A DNA stretch of 12,631 nt, from assembly GCA_003228965.1 (NCBI GenBank), contig QIGP01000343.1, forward strand, positions 1 to 12,631, written 5' to 3'. The notes under the pieces are model-generated. The model was given only the letters and a program-made list of their open reading frames with translations, was not told where the DNA came from and made no database searches. Source of the stretch: Gammaproteobacteria bacterium. Lineage in GTDB: Bacteria; Pseudomonadota; Gammaproteobacteria; Steroidobacterales; SZUA-146. Shown piece by piece: positions 6,856 through 12,631 of this stretch; the first letter of the stretch is position 1, and every line of letters begins with the position of its first letter. The position numbers and the translations under genes were made by a program.

Positions 6856-8316
6856 TTAATCGTCGCTAACGAGTTCCAGGAGAGGCTTGATGTGTTTCGA
6901 GTAATGCTTATATCGGCCAATGGAATTTGCGTACATGGGCCGTGTCACTTGAGCATAGCTCAGGGTCATTACGGTGCGCTCAGACTCCCAGAACTTAAGA
7001 CACGCCGGGTCCCAGTTGAGCTCACAGAACTCCAGTAGGCGTCGGGTCTGGGCTTCCTGATCGTCGACAAGATCTTCGTATTGAACTTCCAGAAAATCGA
7101 GTGGTAGAACCTCACGCCAGTGTGCGAGTAGCCGCTGGTAGTCACGCATGGCGGAGGCCATGTGTTCAACGTCGAACAGATGTGGAAACAATCCCGGGTT
7201 CATACCCGCCATAAAGCTTGAAACACCGGTATCGCGTAAATCACGTGAGCACACGACAATTTTCGCAGCAGGAAACATCATGGCAATGTAGCCCAACAAG
7301 AACGCGTTACGCAGGTTCTTGTTGACGTACAGTTCAGCTTTCTCAAAACCCTGTTCCTGAATACCACGCTCGTAGCTTTCGACCATGTGTCCAAGGCGAG
7401 TTTCATCGGCGTATTCGATAATGTCCGGTAGGGGCATTTTCATTTGTAGCGTCTTTGGCAGCATGCGTGCGAGAACATCCAGGTCTTTTATTTCACCCAG
7501 CCCCGTGACATTTGCATGCGCATCCAGAATTTGTTCGGTTAGCGTCGTTCCCGATCGCGGCATACCCACAATAAACACATGGGACGCGCCAGTTGCCTGG
7601 GCCCGACGTAAATTTTCGAAGCGCTCTTTGGTGAACCAGGCAATTAGGCTATCGACTTCATTTGTATAGGTTTGCGGGCTGTATTTAATGTGCAGTAGCG
7701 CGTTGGCTTCAGAGGCTTCACGCCAGGCCTCATCATGCTGTCCGGTTCGGTCGAGGATGTGGGCCTTGAGACTTTTGAGTTTATTTTGTTGTTGACGGGC
7801 TGCCGGTGTCTCACTGTTGTTTTGGGTCAACGTCTCATCGAGCAGCCTGAGGGCATCGTCATGCTTCCCGGCGCGCATCCAGCAGCGGGCCAACGTTAAT
7901 GCCAACAGATGCGGTTTCGGACTCAGTGCGGTCAGTGGTTCCAATAACTGCGTGGCGTCTTCCCACAGGCCGGCACGTTCGAGTAGCCGTGCTCCAACCT
8001 GAGTGGCTGAGACATCGTTTGGGTGAGTCTTTAATACGCGGTCAACGTAGGACAACGCCATTTCTGTGTGACCACGGGCGCCGTGAATTTCAGCCAGCAG
8101 AAGGTTGGTGCGCGGGTCTTTGTCGTCCTGTTCAAGGGCGCGCGTGGCAATAGTAAGAGCTTCGCTGGAAACGCCTAGCAGCAGGGCGATGTGGGCCAGT
8201 ACCTGCAGTGCAGTTTTGTTTTTTGGATTGCGCTGTAAAATATCGACAGCCATCTGGCGGGCCCGTGCATGGTTACCGGCGCGAAAGGTCCCTTCCAGGG
8301 TTTGTTCAGGGGTCAT
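6856..8316 (-). CDS. TPR-repeat sulfotransferase
   Basis: Predicted 486-aa protein with two parts. Residues 1-210 are tetratricopeptide-like helical repeats (for example NKTALQVLAHIALLLG and RTNLLLAEIHGARGHTEMAL) that usually bind partner proteins or peptides. Residues 245-486 form a PAPS-dependent sulfotransferase of the Sulfotransfer_3 type. The phosphosulfate loop is VGMPRSGTTLTEQIL (250-264), TGLGEIKDL (271-279) carries a candidate catalytic Glu275, Lys333 lies in VNKNLRNAF, and the 3'-phosphate motif is CSRDLRDTGVSSF (356-368). The C-terminal block QVTRPMYANSIGRYKHY (456-472) is typical of the family. It should transfer sulfate from PAPS to a hydroxyl on an unknown acceptor. No signal peptide is seen. 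GGAAGG 9 bp before the ATG supports the start. No neighbour suggests the substrate, since it is separated from other genes by about 190 and 390 bp. Confidence 0.93.
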   Translation of the reverse strand: MTPEQTLEGTFRAGNHARARQMAVDILQRNPKNKTALQVLAHIALLLGVSSEALTIATRALEQDDKDPRTNLLLAEIHGARGHTEMALSYVDRVLKTHPNDVSATQVGARLLERAGLWEDATQLLEPLTALSPKPHLLALTLARCWMRAGKHDDALRLLDETLTQNNSETPAARQQQNKLKSLKAHILDRTGQHDEAWREASEANALLHIKYSPQTYTNEVDSLIAWFTKERFENLRRAQATGASHVFIVGMPRSGTTLTEQILDAHANVTGLGEIKDLDVLARMLPKTLQMKMPLPDIIEYADETRLGHMVESYERGIQEQGFEKAELYVNKNLRNAFLLGYIAMMFPAAKIVVCSRDLRDTGVSSFMAGMNPGLFPHLFDVEHMASAMRDYQRLLAHWREVLPLDFLEVQYEDLVDDQEAQTRRLLEFCELNWDPACLKFWESERTVMTLSYAQVTRPMYANSIGRYKHYSKHIKPLLELVSDD

Positions 8317-8627
8317 AGCTGTCTGCCTTCCAAATCAATCTGAATTACGGACAAGATAATACCCGTATTCGAGTCACGCTGTAGGTCGTGGCAATTGGTT
8401 TGTTTATTGTTTAATCGGAGGTTCAAAGTAGTGCCGCGAATCTGCAAGATGTCTGGTTGCATTACGAGAATACGGTGCGGTGCTGTTTAAGTTCTGCGCC
8501 CGATTCATGTTTGCTGTGAGAGTTGCTGCTTGTGTCAGTGAAAACCAGCGCGACGAGCAACTTCAGAGGCGACCCCGACGGTGAAATTCTCTGCACAACA
8601 TAGTTATAAGGCTTGCGAAACTAAACA

Positions 8628-8657
8628 GGCCAGAGGTAAAAAAATCTCCCTCTGGCC
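8628..8657 (-). terminator. Probable terminator hairpin of the VPLPA-CTERM gene
   Basis: A perfect 9-bp inverted repeat, GGCCAGAGG (8628-8636) with CCTCTGGCC (8649-8657), has a 12-nt loop. It lies about 50 bp after the stop codon of the gene on the - strand. On that strand the loop contains seven T, and the sequence after the stem (TGTTTAGTTT) is only moderately T-rich, so it may be a terminator or a transcript-stabilising structure. Confidence 0.6.
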
Positions 8658-8670
8658 CGTCTTGGAACTC

Positions 8671-8700
8671 TATTTAGCCTGCTCAGGCAGGCAATAAATA
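8671..8700 (-). other. Stem-loop directly after the VPLPA-CTERM stop codon
   Basis: A 12-bp interrupted palindrome: TATTTA (8671-8676) pairs with TAAATA (8695-8700), and GCCTGC (8677-8682) pairs with GCAGGC (8687-8692) around a TCAG loop, with AA bulged at 8693-8694. It begins 6 bp after the stop codon on the - strand and has no T-run behind it. It probably protects the 3' end of the mRNA, or acts with the 8628-8657 hairpin in termination. Confidence 0.65.
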
Positions 8701-8706
8701 GTAAAA

Positions 8707-9288
8707 TCAGCTTACGCGACGGCGTCGTGCAGCAAACAAGCCAGCAAGGCCTGTGAGCATCAATGGTAACGCTGCTGGTAATGGTATTGGTGACATTTCA
8801 GCGTCAAATGACAGCTCGCCTGAAGTCCAAATGCCATCAACAGCATCTGCAAAGTCGTCGTAGCTTTCGAAGAATTCGATCGTCAGAAGTCCGTCAGACA
8901 GAATAATGTCATCTAAACCAGCGTCGGTTAAATCGAGAATGCCACCACTGCTGTTGGCTTCTGTGCCAACAATAGGTGCGCCGGTAGCGGATGGTGTAAC
9001 GTTGATTAGGCCATTTAATGAGACAGACATTTCGCTGCCCCAAGACGCGCCAACGGTTTCTTGGACAACATCCCAGCCTATGCCGCTAATGGTGACAGAG
9101 CTACCAGATGTGAGGCCCAGTTCAGCGGCCAGGTCAACGACAAGAATTGTGTTATCAGGATCGCCTTGCAGGTCGAAGCTTTCAGTACCAGAAATATCTA
9201 CCGTTACAATAGATGCACTGGCTAGTGGTGATGTAGCAAAGGCTGCAGATATTGCGAGTGCAATGGCTGTTTTAGTTGTAATTTTCAT
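8707..9288 (-). CDS. Secreted VPLPA-CTERM (exosortase-sorted) protein
   Basis: Predicted 193-aa protein. Residues 1-26 are a signal peptide ending PLASASA-like (cleavage about ASA/S). The middle is an acidic, beta-rich domain of about 140 residues without any recognised catalytic motif. The C-terminus is a sorting signal: PIPLPAALP (167-175), a short hydrophobic segment, then ARRRRVS. This matches the VPLPA variant of PEP-CTERM signals, which an exosortase is expected to cleave so that the protein is delivered to the cell surface or an exopolysaccharide matrix. No exosortase gene lies in the window. GGGGAG about 11 bp before the ATG is a possible, distant ribosome binding site. It is monocistronic, followed by two hairpins and preceded by a long non-coding stretch with palindromes. 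The function of the exposed domain is unknown. Confidence 0.9.
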   Translation of the reverse strand: MKITTKTAIALAISAAFATSPLASASIVTVDISGTESFDLQGDPDNTILVVDLAAELGLTSGSSVTISGIGWDVVQETVGASWGSEMSVSLNGLINVTPSATGAPIVGTEANSSGGILDLTDAGLDDIILSDGLLTIEFFESYDDFADAVDGIWTSGELSFDAEMSPIPLPAALPLMLTGLAGLFAARRRRVS

Positions 9289-9686
9289 AGTTAGTGGAAC
9301 TCCCCAGCTATTATTTTAGTTAAATTTAACGTTCAGACCAGATTTTGACTCTAGTTCTGCATCCGACTATACATTAATGTCAGGCTGTATATCCACCACG
9401 TCGAACACTGTCAGGCTTGGATTTCGTGCCGGAAACCCGCATTTGACTGCAAGCGCTATTCGGCTCTACGGGAAGCTTGTGGTAACGTCCCAAGAATTAG
9501 GGTTTTTGCCCTCACACACGCTCGGAACAACGCCCCTACGCTGTACGAAGCGACTAGTAACGGGGCTTGCGCTGTGTTGTATTATGTTAATTAGTACGCT
9601 ATTGCACGATCTGATTTCCGATCTTATTTTTCTGGAGTTGTCACTGAATGCGCCCGAAATCGAGTGTGCCACAATTGAAGGGCTGC
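9289..9686. other. Intergenic region upstream of the VPLPA-CTERM gene
   Basis: These 398 bp lie between the end of the FG-GAP/ASPIC-UnbV gene and the start of the VPLPA-CTERM gene, both on the - strand. The 90 bp nearest the VPLPA-CTERM start are AT-rich and hold two perfect palindromes, described separately. The rest contains open frames on both strands with no ribosome binding site, no family resemblance and extensive overlap with the FG-GAP gene, so I do not call them. No strong terminator for the FG-GAP gene is visible; AGGG-TTTTTG-CCCT near 9500 is too short. Confidence 0.6.
9319..9330. promoter_or_regulatory. 12-bp palindrome in the VPLPA-CTERM leader, possible operator
   Basis: GTTAAATTTAAC is a perfect 12-bp palindrome 31 bp upstream of the VPLPA-CTERM start codon. 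A second perfect palindrome, ACATTAATGT, lies at 9371-9380, about 50 bp further upstream. AT-rich palindromes at this place could bind a dimeric regulator, but short AT palindromes also arise by chance and no regulator is encoded nearby. Confidence 0.3.
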
Positions 9687-11441
9687 TCATTCTGTCAGAA
9701 GTGCCTCTGAAATTGGCTTGCCTGCGCCCTCCAGCAATCGATGCAGACGATCAATTTCAAGATTGCCAAAAGCTTCGACATGACCACTCGGCCAGCGTAC
9801 CTCAATCGTCGCAAGCGCAGGTGTTGTGTCTCCAAGCCCGAACAACACACGTACATCGCTTGCGCTTGCATAGCTGCCGTCGCTGTGTGCGCGCCGCCAC
9901 TTTAGTCCACCGTTTTTACCGGCAATTGCAACGCGTGCACCGTGTGCATCTCGCGGTGAGTCTGTGCCGGTCAGTTCCAGCTGCAGCCAGTGTCGCTTAT
10001 CGCCCGAATCGTTCCGCAGGAGGCGGACCGGTCCGTTGTTGTTGGTGACCAGCACGTCGATATCGCCGTCATTATCAATGTCACCAAATGCGGCGCCACG
10101 ACTGACTTCACTGACTTGCATGGCAGAACCGCTGTGCAGGCTAATCTCCAGGAAGCGTCCGTCACCGGTGTTACGAAACAGCTGATTGGTTTGCTCGTAG
10201 GGAAATTCCGAAACGGCGCGGCGTTCCGCCAGGCTCATTACCGAACCATTGGCCACGAACAGATCCAGAAGACCGTCGTTATCATAGTCAAACCACGCCG
10301 AGCCGAAGCCGGTGAACCGCATGCTGGCGGCGCCAAGGTTAGCAGGCTCGGTGCCATCGACAAAGTTTCCGGTACCGTCGTTAACGTAGAGGGTATTGGA
10401 CTCCGATGACAAATGCGTCATAAACAAATCTTCGTCGCCGTCACTGTCGAAGTCACCAGCAGTGACGCCCATGCTGGCCTCTACCGCACCACGACCGTTG
10501 TAGGCAACACCTGCACGCAGGCCATTCTCCGTAAAGGTCCCGTCACCTGTATTTATCCACAGATGATTGGCCGCTTGGTCATTGGCCACATAAAAATCGG
10601 TGTGGCCGTCGCCGTTAAAATCGGCGGCGACAACACCGAGCCCTGGGCCGGCTGCCGTGCTGATACCTGCGTCTGTCGACGAATCGGTGAAAGTGCCATC
10701 ACCGTTATTGCGAAACAAGCGGTCGCTTACAGGTGTGTAATTGCCGGGCGAACAATAGTCACGCTGTCCGGCATTATTGTTACAGGCAATATCAATTTCG
10801 GTTCGCCAGTCCACGTAATTAACGACGAATAAATCAAGATCGCCGTCACTGTCGTAGTCGGCGAAGCTGCCTCCAGCGCTCCATGCAGCAGTCTGGGTAC
10901 CGGACGACTCGGTAACGTTTGTAAATACACCGCCATCGTTTCGATACAAAATATTTTTGCCGACGTTGATTACGTACAGGTCGACGTCAGCGTCATTGTC
11001 GTAGTCGCCTGTAGCGACACCAATTCCATAGCCCGGATCGCCGACTCCGGCAATTTCGGTTACATCTTCAAAGCCAAGTTCGCCGGTTGGCACGAGCAGA
11101 TTGCGAAACAGACGATTTCCCGTCGGCAGTACAATACTCTCTTCAGCTCCTGGTACGTTTTCACTTTGCACGAGGTAGACATCGAGATCGCCGTCGCCGT
11201 CGTAGTCAAACAAGGCACCACCAGCACCGTTAATTTCCGGAAAATAAAAATGGCCAGCCCCGCCATTTTTATGCGTAAAGTTCAGACCAACCTGTGCGGC
11301 AATTTCGACGAACACAGGTGCCGCGGTTATGTTTGAGTCACGCTGCGCGGCCGTGTCGGGCGCCGGCGATTCGCAGGCGACCAGCATTGAATAAACGAGC
11401 ATGGCAAGAGTAAGCCGTGAAGGAGTGCATTTTATTTTCAT
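9687..11441 (-). CDS. FG-GAP/VCBS-repeat lipoprotein with ASPIC/UnbV domain (CRTAC1-like)
   Basis: Predicted 584-aa lipoprotein. The signal peptide ends in lipobox LVAC with the lipidated Cys at residue 23. Residues 42-480 hold seven FG-GAP/VCBS blades, each with an acidic calcium-binding loop of DxDxDGDxD type, starting at Asp79, 146, 195, 274, 330, 385 and 454. This is the count expected for a beta-propeller. Residues 500-572 match the ASPIC/UnbV domain (GARVAIAGKNGG, the following SDGSY, and VRWPSGHVEAF). Calcium probably stabilises the propeller; ligand and reaction are unknown. Two cysteines, 220 and 230, flank a loop between blades 3 and 4 and may form a disulfide. The ATG overlaps the TGA of the upstream TPR gene in ATGA, so the two are translationally coupled and probably act together at the cell envelope. 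Confidence 0.93.
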   Translation of the reverse strand: MKIKCTPSRLTLAMLVYSMLVACESPAPDTAAQRDSNITAAPVFVEIAAQVGLNFTHKNGGAGHFYFPEINGAGGALFDYDGDGDLDVYLVQSENVPGAEESIVLPTGNRLFRNLLVPTGELGFEDVTEIAGVGDPGYGIGVATGDYDNDADVDLYVINVGKNILYRNDGGVFTNVTESSGTQTAAWSAGGSFADYDSDGDLDLFVVNYVDWRTEIDIACNNNAGQRDYCSPGNYTPVSDRLFRNNGDGTFTDSSTDAGISTAAGPGLGVVAADFNGDGHTDFYVANDQAANHLWINTGDGTFTENGLRAGVAYNGRGAVEASMGVTAGDFDSDGDEDLFMTHLSSESNTLYVNDGTGNFVDGTEPANLGAASMRFTGFGSAWFDYDNDGLLDLFVANGSVMSLAERRAVSEFPYEQTNQLFRNTGDGRFLEISLHSGSAMQVSEVSRGAAFGDIDNDGDIDVLVTNNNGPVRLLRNDSGDKRHWLQLELTGTDSPRDAHGARVAIAGKNGGLKWRRAHSDGSYASASDVRVLFGLGDTTPALATIEVRWPSGHVEAFGNLEIDRLHRLLEGAGKPISEALLTE

Positions 11442-12631
11442 TGCGGAGTCTCTGCCACAGAAGGTTTTTTCGCGCGTTGCAGAAGCTGCAGACCGGCTTG
11501 TAATTTTGGCAACAGATCCTTACGCCCGGTGTTGCTGGCTACACTAATAGCGCGTTTGAGAGTTTCCTCGGCGTCATTGTATTTGCCCATTTCCGCGTAC
11601 GCCAGGGCCAGGGACTGCAGGTACTCCGGCGTTTTACGGTCATGGGGCTCAAGTATGCGTAAAAACTGTTCGGCCGCCCGATGAGGGTTACTCATTTTCA
11701 TGTAAGCGTTGCCTAAATGAAAACCGGCGGCGCGGTGCAAGGGGTCGCGCTCGACAGCGATTTTGTACTGCTTCATCGCCTCGCTGCGTTTGCCAGTTGT
11801 TTCGAGCGCAGCGCCTAGATTAACATAGGCATCGAGGTAGTCCGGATCAACCGCAAGCGCATCGCGAAACGCCTGGGCTGCCTCGTCGTAGCGAGCTTGT
11901 TTCAGGCGCAGTGTGCCGAAATTATTGTGTAGTTGGACAAGCTCAGGGTCCAGCGCAACCCCCTGGTAATAATGCGATTCGGCTTCTTCAAACTTACCGA
12001 TCATTCCATAGGTAACAATTAACAGGCTGTGGGGTCCTGCCGCGGACGAATCCCTGGTAAGCGCAAGTTCCAGGTCTTCGATGGCTTTTCTAGCACGACC
12101 CTGAACGATCATGCGTTGGCCGCGGTTGATAAGCCCCTGCTTACTTTCGTTCAGGTTGTGCATTTCTGTAGCCAAGGTATCGGTCAGCAACGGTACAGTG
12201 GTCCTGAATTTTTCGAACAGTTCGAGTTGTTTGTCTGCTTTCGCGGTTTCGCCCCGATGGCGATAGGCCTCGGCAAGAGCGTAGTGAGCTGCACCGTAGG
12301 GACCCTTGCGGTTAACTGCGCCTTCCAACAGTTCAAGGCCGGTATTATCCCCCTGTTTCAAGAAATGTTTGCCCAGTCCGTAGAGCGCCTGGGGAAGGTC
12401 CGGGTGGTGACTGAGTAACCCATCATAGAGCTTGCGGCTTTCGTCATCCTGACCCGCATCGTCAAGTAATTCTGCAAGCTTTAGTCCGGCAGGTACATCA
12501 GCACTATTGAGCACCAAGACCTGCCGCAGGGCCGCGATGGCCTGATCTCGTTCTCCCAGTTTGGCAAGAACTAACGCATGCAAATAGGCCCAGCGGAGCT
12601 CTTCGGGATTTAGCAGGCGAGCGCGTTGATA
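11438..12631 (-). CDS. TPR-repeat protein, partial (N-terminus beyond window)
   Basis: The last 397 residues of a tetratricopeptide-repeat protein are present. The frame is open to the right edge (residues at the edge read YQRARLLNPEELRWAYLHALVL), so the gene starts outside the window; a TTG at 12581-12583 is inside a TPR helix and is not the start. About nine repeats fall into two blocks: roughly four before a linker (TVPLLTDTLATEMHNLNES) and five after it. The second block is canonical (for example AGFHLGNAYMKMSNPHRAAEQF). The protein ends KKPSVAETPQ. TPR arrays act as scaffolds, so it may present or assemble the FG-GAP/ASPIC-UnbV lipoprotein encoded next with a 4-bp overlap. Whether it is exported cannot be judged without its N-terminus. 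Confidence 0.92.
   Translation of the reverse strand, partial: YQRARLLNPEELRWAYLHALVLAKLGERDQAIAALRQVLVLNSADVPAGLKLAELLDDAGQDDESRKLYDGLLSHHPDLPQALYGLGKHFLKQGDNTGLELLEGAVNRKGPYGAAHYALAEAYRHRGETAKADKQLELFEKFRTTVPLLTDTLATEMHNLNESKQGLINRGQRMIVQGRARKAIEDLELALTRDSSAAGPHSLLIVTYGMIGKFEEAESHYYQGVALDPELVQLHNNFGTLRLKQARYDEAAQAFRDALAVDPDYLDAYVNLGAALETTGKRSEAMKQYKIAVERDPLHRAAGFHLGNAYMKMSNPHRAAEQFLRILEPHDRKTPEYLQSLALAYAEMGKYNDAEETLKRAISVASNTGRKDLLPKLQAGLQLLQRAKKPSVAETPQ

Larger units (their letters stand above)
8317..8706. other. Intergenic region holding two hairpins
   Basis: This 390-bp gap separates the start of the sulfotransferase gene from the end of the VPLPA-CTERM gene, both on the - strand. The part next to the VPLPA-CTERM stop codon holds two strong hairpins, listed separately. 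The rest, about 8317-8620, shows no convincing open frame, RNA gene or repeat. It must contain the sulfotransferase promoter, but I cannot point to clear -35 and -10 boxes. Confidence 0.6.

Noticed and set aside
9413..9431. Sigma-54-like promoter upstream of the VPLPA-CTERM gene (CGGCACG...CCAAGC on the - strand)
   Set aside because: The GG and GC elements are 12 bp apart instead of the required 10, and the TTGC box is not matched.
9377..10048. 223-codon + strand open frame
   Set aside because: More than half overlaps the FG-GAP gene on the other strand, composition is unlike a real protein and no ribosome binding site is seen.
9990..10832. Two consecutive 139-codon + strand open frames
   Set aside because: They lie antisense to the FG-GAP lipoprotein gene, whose repetitive Asp/Gly codons keep the opposite strand open. 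They have no family resemblance.
12581..12583. TTG as the start of the TPR protein
   Set aside because: The frame stays open to the window edge with further TPR-like residues, so the gene is simply cut by the window.

Overview
The window looks like a chromosomal stretch of a Gram-negative bacterium, most likely a marine gammaproteobacterium. Grounds: two lipoprotein signal peptides, an outer-membrane beta-barrel ending in Phe, a VPLPA-type exosortase sorting tail, a TPR-sulfotransferase, and a TPR plus FG-GAP/ASPIC-UnbV gene pair. Base composition is roughly balanced. The taxonomic call is inference only. No transposase, phage gene, tRNA or rRNA was seen.

Left part (1-5143, + strand): the last 19 codons of an unidentified gene and a strong intrinsic terminator are followed by a two-gene locus. 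The first gene (323-4015) encodes a very large lipoprotein in which four single-heme cytochrome c units are separated by immunoglobulin-like modules. The second (4073-5143) starts 57 bp later and encodes an exported protein with one N-terminal heme motif fused to a probable outer-membrane beta-barrel, a layout reminiscent of Cyc2-type porin-cytochromes. Together they could form a path for electrons across and away from the outer membrane. This is the most interesting part of the window, and the function is a hypothesis.

Middle (5144-6605): a 535-bp gene-free stretch is packed with degenerate short repeats. It is followed by a cytoplasmic cyclophilin (TTG start) and, convergently, a small HbpS/GlcG-like protein.

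Right part (6856-12631, all - strand): a TPR-sulfotransferase, a VPLPA-CTERM secreted protein flanked by hairpins and palindromes, and a translationally coupled pair. The pair is a TPR protein that runs off the right edge and an FG-GAP/ASPIC-UnbV lipoprotein overlapping it by 4 bp. The sulfotransferase and the VPLPA-CTERM gene each stand alone, with about 390-400 bp gaps around the latter.
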